Shown: positions 1 to 9,596 of the stretch, piece after piece
Layout of the letters: every line of letters starts with the position of its first letter
How positions within the stretch are numbered: the first letter of the stretch is position 1
Assembly (NCBI RefSeq): GCF_001949145.1
Contig: NW_019091441.1
Span: 445,807 to 467,301 of the forward strand
DNA: 21,495 bases
Source of the DNA: Acanthaster planci
Lineage: Eukaryota > Echinodermata > Asteroidea > Valvatida > Acanthasteridae
Reading direction: 5' to 3'
Made by a program: the position numbers and the translations under genes
The notes under the pieces: model-generated
The model's database searches: none
Seen by the model: the letters and a program-made list of their open reading frames with translations, nothing else
Told to the model about the DNA's origin: nothing

Positions 1-35
1 CGACGGCACGACGCAAGGGAACCGTCGTGCCGTCG
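1..35. repeat. perfect CpG-rich hairpin at the window edge
   Basis: CGACGGCACGACG (1-13) is exactly complementary in inverted orientation to CGTCGTGCCGTCG (23-35), with a 9-nt loop. Further CGTCG words follow to about 52. The structure may be cut by the window start, so it could be the inner part of a larger palindrome or a transposon end. Confidence 0.6.
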
Positions 36-629
36 CGTCGTCTGGTTGCGTCGCCTGGAGGGAGGCTAAAGAGAGAGAGAAATGTTTGTCGTAAATAATA
101 CACCATAAATTTGCCAGGGGACAAGTGCTGTGATGCACAGCTTGGTATATATGTAGCCTTGTTTTTAGTCTTATATCCTATGATTTTTATCTCGTTCATG
201 TGTTTTATAAGTTTTTACGTATTTTGATTCAACTGTATGGATTACTCTTTCTATTCCTTCGACATAATAAAAGAAATGAAATGAAAGATCATACAGCGCG
301 GCAATAGGATCTCAGGTTACGTTCAATCATCCCTCACGTATAAGAAAGGAGTCTCATACCGCACGAGGGAGCTGTTGGATATGAAACCAGACTTGCATCA
401 GTCCTTCAAGATTATATTTTCAGCAGTTTTGACAGAAATCATCATCGTCTAACAACTTCTTGTCTGTCTCTTTGTATGCACATAGGTCCAGAACATTCAA
501 ATAGATTGTTTAAAACCTGTGAAAAAGCTTAGAAAAGAACCTTATTCCTTGTCCTGAAATCGATCTCTCGCTGCGTACCAGCCTGTCGAAGAGCGCCCTC
601 AGTCGGCATACACACAGTATTCAAACACT
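36..629. other. non-coding, possible retroelement-like 3' tail
   Basis: No gene is recognised. A short (GA)n tract lies at about 71-81. An AATAAA followed by AAGAAATGAAATGAAAG near 265-286 resembles the short A-rich microsatellite that ends many non-LTR elements, or a polyadenylation region on the + strand. No coding remnant lies upstream within the window to decide which. Confidence 0.3.
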
Positions 630-1425
630 TCAAACACCACAGGTTGTTTTGGAAGGGAAAGCATGTAGGAGTCAGTAGGACCAAACTCAAAACCGGATAG
701 GTGCTACGAAATTCCAAGGGACGTGGAACTATGGTCTAATGAGTTTGCTGTAGTTTGAATGAGCACGGAGGTGTTTCAAAATTTCCGTCAGCCTAGATAA
801 ACTACCTCAAAAGTCACCGATCGTCCTGGAACAGAGGGCGTAAAGAAAGTGGTGGATGACACATAACCGCTAAAAACGCCAAAAAGGAAGACGAAATTCA
901 GTCTTAAAAACGTTTAGAGGTGTGGATGGACCTGAGAATGTTCCAGAGCCGTTATTCGTTTGACCGTCGCGTAGTTCGTCGAACCTCCTCAAACTCAGTG
1001 CAACAGGTCAATTTGGAAAGGTGGTCTAGGGGAAATGAGATCGGTTTAAAAATAACAGATATGAACAGCCGTAGTATAGTAGGAATAAATAGGTGCTGAA
1101 TAATGATAATATGACGGGTTTTAAGATAACTTTCCCCAGCCTTTTCGTGTGACAATATGCTGTACAACCTACGTATAAGACCACCCCAAACGCCACAGGT
1201 CGATGTGAATCAAAGGGTATACATTAACTCCAAGGTTATTATTTTGTCCGGGAACAAGGTCTATGCATGTTGAATGCTTGCAGGAATGAAAAAAAGAAGA
1301 CATTTCTTGTCTACAGAATATTCCCCCACCATCACGAACATGCACAAACTCCGTACTGTGCTTCCCTGCTGCACTGAGCAGGAGAACACCTCAAACGTTA
1401 TAGGTCAAATCGGAAATAGGAGATT
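630..1425. repeat. degenerate repeated unit of about 180-205 bp, about five copies
   Basis: A word of the form TCAAAC...CAGGTC.ATTTGGAA starts at about 630, 807 (weak), 989, 1186 and 1391, with spacings of about 177, 182, 197 and 205. The clearest pair is 989-1018 and 1391-1415. Copies are strongly diverged and no frame stays open across them. It could be an eroded tandem satellite, or chance similarity of a common word. Confidence 0.3.
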
Positions 1426-1753
1426 CAGAGGTTGAAAAATTGCCGGGAAAAATGACAAATTTAAATTTTTGAAGTTGTTTACTTTTCCACTGAGAAGCCT
1501 GACATTGCTTGACTTGTTTTCCGATTCCATGGACATTACTCATGACAGCCCTTCATGCAGTGGAAAATGGTCGATGAAACCACCTCCAACAACACTTGCT
1601 GATCGGGGATTTTATGGAGAGAAATATTTGCATCTTGCTTTTCCTCTCCAATACACATCGAATGTGTGAGACCACCACAACACGCGATGAAGACCGACTT
1701 TATTTCTAAGTATTTTCACTGCGCACGTTATTCTTCAACCTCGTTTCCATGGG

Positions 1754-1804
1754 CAAGATCTTGCCGTGCCATGTTGGTTCCCACCATGCCTTGCTCGATC
1801 TAAC
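1754..1804 (+). repeat. dispersed repeat copy A (partner at 20594-20645)
   Basis: It shares an exact 20-mer, CCATGTTGGTTCCCACCATG (1769-1788), with the copy in intron 6. Flanking similarity extends over about 50 bp (GAYCTTGCYG before; CGATCTA or equivalent after), followed by AT-rich sequence in both. One copy sits in the CpG-rich flank and the other inside the XPNPEP1 gene, so it is an interspersed repeat and not a gene part. Confidence 0.65.
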
Positions 1805-1921
1805 CCCTGTTATTGTATAATTTAAATATCCCATCATGATTAGCTTCCCTGAATGTACCAGTGTTACACGCAAGGGAAGCCTCGAAATGAGGCTAATCGA
1901 ATGCTGCCGTATATTCGCCAA

Positions 1922-1975
1922 GGCATTCTGGGAGAAAGATCAAATCCTCGCCACGTTCGTTCCATCGTGACGTCA
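1922..1975. promoter_or_regulatory. candidate promoter module: ZNF143-like site plus CRE
   Basis: On the - strand TCCCAGAATGCC (1922-1933) fits the core of the ZNF143/Staf (SBF) promoter element. A perfect CRE palindrome TGACGTCA lies at 1968-1975, in locally CpG-rich DNA. The pair could mark a promoter, but no transcript can be assigned to it. The confidence reflects short motifs only. Confidence 0.35.
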
Positions 1976-4103
1976 TTACACTCGGGCATCCTCCAGAGAC
2001 CCACTCGCCATGCGGGGTAGTGGTGGCTGACACCAGGGCAGGAACGAAGATTACGTGATGGCTAAACGAACGCTCTCGTGTAAGTTTGGTTTACACGTAG
2101 GTGTAAGCTAAAGGAACGCACTCCATTTGGGATATTCAAATTAGGACTTAAGTCAGTGTGCTTGATTACGCGTGATGGATGCAGAGTACGCCCGCGTAAC
2201 GTGCAGGTTGCATTACAACAAATACGCGTCCATAGAAAACAACTAATGATGCAAAATCGGACCGAAATAGCGCCGCCTGTTTACTCTCGTGAAAAGGTTG
2301 GCCTCCTTTTTTAACTGGAAATTGAAATTATGGCCAGAAGATAACATTTCGTTTCAATTTTATGGGGGTTTGCCACGAAAATCCTTTTTTATTCGCCTTT
2401 CAAGGAAGACACCCCCAAAACAGCAGTAAAACTAAGCGCTCATTTCTGAATGTAGCCGCCTGCCTTTATCCAAAAAAAGGCCCGCAATTTGGGGCTTTTT
2501 GTGAAAGAAATACCCAGAACTGGAAACTATCAGTCGCAAATTAGGGATTTATATAAATATTTCTATGATGCCTCCTGATTATGCCATGTCCTATTGTAAA
2601 AACCCCGTGGGATCACAAGATATTAATGAGCTCGCGCGCAGAAATACAACCATTTGGTGACAAGGGGAATTGCTGCCTGCTTTTGACGGCGAGGCGGAAT
2701 CCAACTGAGAACGTACAACCATGTCTCTGACAGAACGATCGCGCTTGAACGAGCAAATCGGGGATTCGGCGAAAATGGAAGCTGTGGCCGCATCATTTCC
2801 GCGTGCACGGAAATGTTTGAGAAGAATGTCACGTACCGGAATGTTTCGAGGGTGGTATGTGAGTGCGAGGGGGTCGCGATCACGTTGCTTGGCCCCCCCG
2901 GTGGGTTTCACAGCCGTTTGCGCGGGATTGAAGATTACGGTGTTGAAGGCAGCGTCTGTGATAACCGGAGGGTAACCGCGCTGATGAAAGAAACCTTCCC
3001 ACGCACAGAGAACTCCGCGTCGCTACTACAAAACCTACGCAGTCCAAGCAACTGAGAGTATTAAAAGGGATGCAGTTCTTACACTTGAGGGGGTAAAACG
3101 ATTGGTAGTGCATGTGCTGTGTGAATCTGTTGGTTTGTAATGCACGGCTGTGCCACTGTTTCCGCGCACAGATCTGGACGAGCACGTCGAGGAAGGTAAA
3201 AGTTTGTTGTGACATATCAGATGTGTAACGCAGTGCTGGGTGAAAAGCATCCACAAACGCTAAGAAATTCTCAACTTCATCACACGTACCGGTGATAGCA
3301 CCAACTTTACTCGATATATCGCGGGTACATTAACGGCTGCACGCCAGTGATTCCGCTTCGCGGAACACTTGCGCAGCGTGCGCCAACAAACACCTGGTCT
3401 CACTGTTGCGCAGCACTTTTGCGCGCCGCCACATTCCTTCGGTGACGTATTAAGCGTCTGCATCCTGCGGAAAGCGTCATCTGATGTACAGCGTAAGGAA
3501 CTGGAGCAGCGCGCCATTTTCGAACTTGGAACGCTGCATCCGGAGGGGGGGGGAGGAACGTGGTTTTTCCGCGTTCATTCAGAACTGAATCTGCTTGCCC
3601 TGAAGAAGGTACTTAGTTACCGAAAGCTCGGCAATCACATATTTCAGAGCACTGGTTTTATATTATATTCTTGTCGATATTCTGATCACGGTGCTACACA
3701 GCCCTTACATGTTTTTAAGATTGTATCCGTCCCGAGCTGAAGTACCCCCAGTAGGCGAAAGAAAGACAGGTGGTTACTTGTGGGTTCTCGCACGCGTTCT
3801 CCGCGACATGTACGCAAAGACCATACATGCCGGAATAAATTAGTTACGCGTACTCAGCGTGCTCCGCGTCAAATGCGCATATACTTGCGCGCCTAATGGC
3901 GCGCCTATGCTGTGAGTACTATACTAAAAAACACGCCCTCTTTTGTTCTGCTTGGACTGGGTAGATAGATCGATGGAAACGAAGTGAGTACGTCACACCC
4001 ACAATTATGTGTGCATGTGAAAGGCATTAGCGCGAGAACTAGCACGTGAGCAAACCACTGACGAATATAACAAATCTGGACTTTCAACGCCTTGTGTGAA
4101 ATA
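1976..4103. other. CpG-rich intergenic stretch with no recognisable gene
   Basis: Several open frames of 60-124 codons occur on both strands (for example - strand 2591-2911 and 2880-3254, + strand 2721-2975 and 3369-3740). None shows a recognisable domain or a family-like composition, and they overlap one another. CpG dinucleotides are frequent, especially over 2600-3000 and 3300-3560. A G9 run lies near 3545-3553, an AAAATGGCGCGC box (YY1-like, - strand) at about 3509-3520, and clustered GCGCGC words at 3890-3905. Confidence 0.5.
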
Positions 4104-4255
4104 GAAGCCACACAGCGGCCATTTTACCGAGCCGACTACAAATGCGCGGGTTGGCTCGCTTGCCATTGTATCTATTGACGCCAGGGAGAACAAAGGGCGG
4201 ACATTGCCGGGCAAGCTTTGTATTCGGCTCGGTAAAATGGCCACTAGTGGATTCA
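4104..4255. promoter_or_regulatory. near-palindrome with divergent YY1-type boxes; candidate bidirectional promoter
   Basis: GGCCATTTTACCGAGCCGA-TACAAA at 4117-4142 is the reverse complement of 4217-4242 with one mismatch in 26. Weaker pairing extends outward (GAAGCCAC... at 4104 with ...GTGGATTC ending 4254). The spacer is 74 bp and CpG-rich. Each arm reads outward as GGTAAAATGGCC, which contains the YY1 core AAnATGGC overlapping an ATG in good initiation context. Sense YY1 boxes just downstream of start sites are known in animal promoters. It lies where CpG density starts to fall, so it is my best candidate for the XPNPEP1 transcription start. The alternative is a small inverted-repeat transposable element. 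Confidence 0.45.
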
Positions 4256-4329
4256 ATGATCTCTATTTGCTGATTAAGGGCATTGTGAGGCAAGATTTTT
4301 TTATATACGTCCGTCGAGCAAACGTGCAG
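4237..4329 (+). CDS. speculative 5' exon giving an N-terminal extension of XPNPEP1
   Basis: An ATG within the YY1 box at 4237 opens MATSGFNDLYLLIKGI and on. Two possible donors, GTGAGG at 4285 and CAG|GTACTC at 4330, both leave phase 0. Splicing either to the acceptor at 10464 would read FT and then the M of exon 1 with no stop. This is compatible with a longer isoform but is only frame arithmetic plus motif reading, and the exon may equally be non-coding or absent. Confidence 0.15.
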
Positions 4330-4369
4330 GTACTCCGTATACATCTGCACTGCACTTTCTGGTTCACTG

Positions 4370-4377
4370 TGACGTCA
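4370..4377. promoter_or_regulatory. perfect CRE palindrome TGACGTCA
   Basis: The consensus CREB/ATF site lies 128 bp downstream of the right YY1 arm. Other exact copies lie at 1968-1975 and, within intron 2, at 12078-12085. Functional relevance is inferred only from the motif and from its closeness to the candidate start region. Confidence 0.35.
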
Positions 4378-7300
4378 TCAAAGGTTCATATTTACCAAAA
4401 ATGTTTTCGTTCAAGTATATCAGAAATTACTTCTAACCCCACAAATAGTCTGACTATCACCCGCATACTCCACAGTGTGCTCATTTTCACATTCAACATT
4501 AATTAGCAGGGGCTAATGAAGGAACACGTCCCATGGAGTCATGGTTGCGGTAGCACTGGCAGTGCACCACTCCCGACTTGTCTTTGAACAGGGTTTCATG
4601 AATCTTTTACCTGATCGTTCTCGGTCGTACAACTGAACCAAAGGGCTTCGTGTGCATGGAATATATGCAAGGAATGTGAACTCTACAGTTTGTACCGAGG
4701 CCTATTTTGCGCGATATACATGTACATGTTCATAATGGAAATACATTGAATTGTCTGGTTCAAATACATCATTTTGTCGGTCTCCCACTTACCTCATGTC
4801 GCTGTTCCATTAAGACGAAAAGAACATATTCAAGTCATTTTTTCCCAAATCTAATTAACTCTTTTTGTTCTGACCAGCTCAAAATCTGAGGAATAAACTT
4901 TGTACTGTATGAAATAATCTTTTATCTAAAAACGGTACCCTCCCAAAAAGGTTCCCATTTATCTCCTCGCTAAATTTTAATAATAAGGAATCACACACTC
5001 TTGGTAATCGGAGGTAATGTCATCCCAAATTTGGCCAGATCAACGTAACAGAAACTCTCGAAATTCATGAGCAACATTTCCAAGGAGCAGAGATACGAAT
5101 GGGGAATGGTGGTAAGTAATTCCTCTCGTAAACTCCGTTACAATTGTTAAACCCCACTTTACGCCACTGACACAATTTAAAGGACGTACAAAATGACTAT
5201 ACTTGTAAATAATATTTCCTAGTTGAATCATTTAAACGCTAATTATATTGTGTTATCGTAGCGTTAACATCTAGGCCTTGTTATTATCGAATCAATGGAA
5301 TACCGTACAAAGAGAAGTCTGAATAAATAATACCATGATGGAGGAAGGAACATAATGCGTAAAAAACCATGATACTCGACTCACCATTAAACCATCATGC
5401 TTGTGCAAGTCTAATTTTTGATAACGAAATGCATACTGCCCTCGTGCGGCCCAGCATGTTATGCCCATCTTAGCTTTGCTCGGATCTTCACTAGAGAGAA
5501 GCGATCCACCGATGATCGGCATTGGAGAAGTAATTTACTTAAGTCTTAGCTAGCTGATGTAGTTGCAATTAATCACAGTGGTGACGTTTGTAAATTTAAT
5601 CATGTGAACTCACGACATTAATGAACATGCATATGAAGGCCTACTTTTCATAACTTTACCCAGTTTAGTCTAGAAAATGGAAAGAGGGGACATCCCAATT
5701 TCCGGACAACCACTTTTCAATATTGTGAAGTAGGCCCAGGCTGTAATACCACAAAAATGTGGGGCTTTCCAAAGTAGCCTAGGCAATACTTGTGAAAAAG
5801 TCCTGCCTGTGGCACTGGCACTTGTGGCAGCAGCATTCGCACACTTGCATAGCATAGAGAGGGAGACCTTGGCCAACATGTGTACCATGTGTCACGTGTG
5901 TATATCATATGTACATTTCATTAACTTTTGAATACACCTTGGTAGAGGACTAGGCCTAGCCTATTCTCAAGTATAGGGTTGATGTGAAAAGAACGCAGGG
6001 TTGTAGGGAAATTAGGAGGGGGACAATGTGCGTGTTTTAACACGACATATGGTGGATTCAAATTTGTATGGTTGGTTTACAGTAAGAAAGTAACAATCAC
6101 AATTTGGTCAGTGCAATGAAGAGAGCACTGCCGTTGGATTTTTGGGGAGGCTGACAAGTTTTAAAATAGCAAAAATCGAGGGCTGTCCCCAAATATTCCA
6201 TCCCCCAAATAGTCAGCATAGTGTTAAATTCAAACATAAAATGTCTGGCAATGTTTGCACATTGTTGAAGATGTTGAATAGCACAGGTAGGCCTGACAAT
6301 ATTATGTCCAAATATTAAATAAAAGAGCTGATTTGTAGAGTTGTGCTACTGGGACTTTTTAATAGGGAAGTGATGGAAGTACATGTAGACCTAGGCCTAT
6401 GGCCTCCATGCCCCCCTAGAACTGTTGGGTTCATTACCTGCCGCACTTAAGCTGCTGCACTCCCACATGGGAACATTGTGGACAACTAACCCCACGGATT
6501 TAGACGTAGGCCTATGGAAGGATGCAACTCTCTATGACATCCGTGATTTTTGTGATGGTTCATGGGGAAACATTAACAAACTGCTACATTACGACAAATC
6601 AACAATGCTTTCATCTCACTGTGACCTTGAGCTGCAAAAGTTGCCATGTGAACACAAACTTACTATACATGTATGACTGCTCATTTATTATGAAGACACA
6701 GGATATTGAGCAGTTGTTGGCTGAACTAAATGATATTTAGCCAGCTACAAGTAGACAGCACCCTCTTTGATGCTTATACAGGAGTGAGCCTTTAAAATTG
6801 TTAAATTATGACCGTCCCAAAAAAATAAGAATATTCTTATCTTCATTTTTAAATTGACTCTAACGTTTCATTACAGAGTATTACATTTTAATGAGTTTGT
6901 TGGCACAGAAACAAACTAAGATTTGTCCTGGTAAAAATGTTTAAGTCCTGAAAAAAGAGTTAACAGCTCATGTGTCTCGCTATATATCATGTATTTAAGT
7001 TAAGCACGCGCTAAATATCCACTGCCTATATAAATCGTTAGTGTGTAAATTTGACTGTCATCCTGTTGCACATATGGAAAGAGTTGTACTTGTAGACATT
7101 ACATGACACCTGTGCACAATCCCTATGAGACTTGTCTGAAAAATTCAAACTGTTTTCTAAGTAAATACTTCATTATTTTCCCTACAAAAAAATTTAACAT
7201 GTTCATGATTTCTGATGGCTGATATACCACTGTAGAGTAAAATTAGTGATCCATATTTAGAACACTTTTTTTTCTATATCCGGCATTGGAATGATACTGT

Positions 7301-7774
7301 AAATTTGCCTTCCATGAAGTGAGCGTAACCAGGTGGTTGAGACACGCAATGCTGTCCCCTGTCAGAACAAGAGGGTGTGGCTTTGATTTTATGGTCTGTT
7401 TTAAGATATTTTCTTTTAATTTCTTTCAAGCCAAAAAGTATCAAAATTGAGTAATTGTAGAATATCTTGCAATTCGAAAATAACCCCTAAACAGAATGTC
7501 TGGCTATGCAGTTGCGAAAGATGTCCATATGACTTTTGAGAATTCAGAAAGACTGAAAGTCTCACCTGAGTTCTCTGTAGGTGGCTACGTGGCTGTAACA
7601 TGATGCTGGAGATATACGTTTAAAGTCCAAAGGTTAACATTACAGACTAATGTTACTCTGTATCCAGCTATGTGGCAGTAGGATCACTACTCATGCCGAA
7701 GAACTAAACAATACTCAATGAATGGGAGTTGTTGAGAGACAAACATACTCAGACTCCATACTTGCAAAGCTTGG
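4378..7774. other. probable first intron, no gene recognised
   Basis: This is AT-rich sequence with falling CpG content and only short overlapping open frames (the longest about 80 codons), none family-like. The GTAGGCCTA-type word recurs at about 5273, 5636, 5951, 6290, 6393 and 6508. TACATGTA occurs at 4717, 6380 and 6666. It is interpreted as the start of a long 5' intron of XPNPEP1, on the assumption that transcription starts near 4.2 kb. Confidence 0.4.
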
Positions 7775-7830
7775 TACAAGGTGGCATATTTGAGTGGTAG
7801 AGTATTCTGCAGTTGTGCCTCAAAAACATC
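7775..7830 (+). repeat. direct repeat copy 1, tRNA-like head
   Basis: TACAAGGTGGCATATTTGAG with the following TGGTAGAGTATTCTGCAG and TTGTGCCTCAAA is repeated at 8285-8335 with a 5-nt deletion and a few changes. GTGGCA...AGTGGTAGAG resembles the A-box half of a tRNA-derived SINE. No clear B box follows at the right distance, so it would be a broken copy. Confidence 0.6.
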
Positions 7831-7848
7831 TTTTCAATGTGGGCGAAA

Positions 7849-7972
7849 CTCCAAGAGTTTGCAACACATTGGACAATTACGATGCGCGAAATCTGTTGAC
7901 CCAATGCACGTTTAGAAAGGGTTGGCAGATTTCGTCTGGTGTGATTGGCCAATGCATTGCAAACTCTTGGAG
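7849..7972. repeat. fold-back element, 45-bp inverted repeats with 30-bp loop
   Basis: CCAAGAGTTTGCAACACATT and following bases to 7895 pair with 7926-7970, read in reverse as CCAAGAGTTTGCAATGCATT and on to GAAATCTG. There are about ten mismatches over 45 positions, and the outer 14 bases are perfect. The whole unit is about 124 bp, typical of a small MITE. It starts directly after the tRNA-like repeat at 7775-7830 and may have inserted into it. Confidence 0.75.
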
Positions 7973-8284
7973 GTATGCTATTGTAAATCGCCCGTATTCA
8001 GTGTGTTGAATTCTACAGCGTAGTGCACGATACTTCACTTTCTTTTTTGATTCTTGGCTTCATATAATTTTTTTTAGGCAAATGAAATTTGAAATAGTAC
8101 CAGTTGGTCAGACCTCCTTCTCATAAATACAAACACACAGTGGCAATGTACATGTAAGCATGAAACCAGAGGAAGATTTTATCACAGTAAAATCTTTAGT
8201 CTCCCCCCCCCGAAACCCATATTGCACTTGTTCATTTACTATAGCGGTAAAAGGCAAAACATAGCAGGACCAGTTCATGATGGC

Positions 8285-8335
8285 TACAAGGTGGCATACA
8301 TTAGTGGTATTCTGCAGTTGTGCCTCAAAGTCATC
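8285..8335 (+). repeat. direct repeat copy 2
   Basis: Same unit as 7775-7830, about 510 bp away, lacking AGAGT in the middle. ATTCTGCAGTTGTGCCTCAA is identical in both. Similarity ends at about 8340. Confidence 0.6.
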
Positions 8336-8384
8336 CTCTCATCCTTGTAAACTTTGTATTCTTATTCAGAGATTAAATTGCATG

Positions 8385-8776
8385 AACCCTAACCCCCTAG
8401 ACTCTCCTCAGTCCTCCAGAATCCTCCAATTTGGGGGGTGAAAAAATGGGATTCTCCCTTAATCTCTGAAATTCTCCAAAATTTCTTGAAAATGTTACTT
8501 GGAGGTGCGCCTGCTGCCTCAATCCTTCAAAATCCTCTGGCAATTCCTGTCATGTTGAGGCAGTTCGAATGGCATTCTTGAGCAGTGCAGTTGATTCAAA
8601 AGAAATATTGGGCTGAATTTATGCATGACTGAGCAAGAACAACACAAGGTCTAACCCACGACCTTTACTCATGGCATGCTTCGCAATCAGCCATGCACTT
8701 TTGCCATTCACCCTCCATCTTCAAAAATCCTCCAAAACCACCCGAAGGATTTGGAGAATTGAGGAGGGTTAGGGTT
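8385..8776. mobile_element. MITE-like element with AACCCTAACCC termini
   Basis: AACCCTAACCC at 8385-8395 is the exact reverse complement of GGGTTAGGGTT at 8766-8776. The bases inside each end remain similar (CTCCTCA on the left, TGAGGAG on the right). The interior repeats TCCTCCA/AATCCTC words. There is no coding capacity. The superfamily and target-site duplication are not evident. Confidence 0.55.
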
Positions 8777-8906
8777 AAACTTTGTGGCTGCCTATAAGTT
8801 GTGAGGTTTTGGGTTAATTTCTCAGTTATGACCATTCTTCATGTTTCCTGCTGCCTCCCAAATGAAAAGTTTTTATGACATGTAATATTTATATGTAACT
8901 CTAACC

Positions 8907-9317
8907 CAGTTTTGTAACGAGTCACACAATTTGGTGACTTGGGTTGAGTGGAGTTATTTTAATACTGTGACTCGAATCAAGTCATTAGGTCAAGAATTTG
9001 AGTTGTCAAGTAACTGTTTGCTCGAGTTGAGTCAAGTACTGAGTTTGAGTCCGTTTTTAACAAAATGCAATAAATGCGATCAATATAAGAGCAGCGCTGT
9101 GAGTCCGATTTTAAATAGTTTTTTGCCCCAAAAATTCAGCTTTGACAATTTTTTGAGAATTGAGTCTTATAGGCTTGTACGTCAGTCAAGTTTCTATGAC
9201 AGACTCTAGTTGAGTCTTTTGGTCACAGAGACTTGAGTCATTTACCCGTTGGGACTCGTGTTGAGTCGCCAAAAATGTGACTCAAGTCGGATTCTGGCTT
9301 GAGTCATTACAACTCTG
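8907..9317. mobile_element. inverted-repeat element rich in GACTCAAGTC words
   Basis: CAGTTTTGTAACGAGTC at the left matches the reverse complement of GAGTCATTACAACTCTG at the right in about 13 of 17 positions. Between them, TTGAGTC/GACTCAA words recur many times on both strands, concentrated near both ends. Such GACTCAAGTC-rich palindromic elements are known as high-copy non-autonomous repeats in animal genomes. The interior has no coding capacity. Confidence 0.6.
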
Positions 9318-9596
9318 CCCTAACCCTCCAGGGTACTTGGGTAGAAACCCTGCCAGACACATCAAACTGCATGTCTGTTAAAGTTGCTTGTCTGACCAGT
9401 TAAGATCCAACAGGTCAACTCTTCCCAAGGCCAAACAGCGTGGGAGTCTGTGGTTGCCAGTCACCACAAGATGGAGGAATCTATATGTATTCTCTCAACA
9501 TGGCCAATTTGTTTGGCTGCTGTTGATTGCCCAATGCATCAAAGTGCATCAGACCTTTTTACCTGATGCACTGTGGTGCATCTGACAGGGTTAGGG
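9318..9596. mobile_element. inverted-repeat element bounded by CCCTAACCCT
   Basis: CCCTAACCCT at 9318 faces AGGGTTAGGG ending 9596. An inner inverted pair, 9346-9372 against 9566-9592 (AACCCTGYCAGA...TGCAT), matches in about 21 of 27 positions. Near the right end there is a local palindrome TGATGCACTGTGGTGCATCT. It abuts the previous element directly. Confidence 0.55.

Noticed and set aside
2591-3256. overlapping - strand open frames of 73-124 codons in CpG-rich DNA
   Set aside because: CpG- and GC-rich DNA has fewer stops by chance. The frames overlap each other, lack recognisable domains and show no splice or start context.
3260-3740. open frames on both strands (85 and 123 codons)
   Set aside because: They lie opposite each other in a GC-rich stretch. 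Neither resembles a known protein.
3890-3905. GCGCGCC clusters as a restriction-linked or replication motif
   Set aside because: They are short palindromic words in locally CpG-rich DNA with no further structure.
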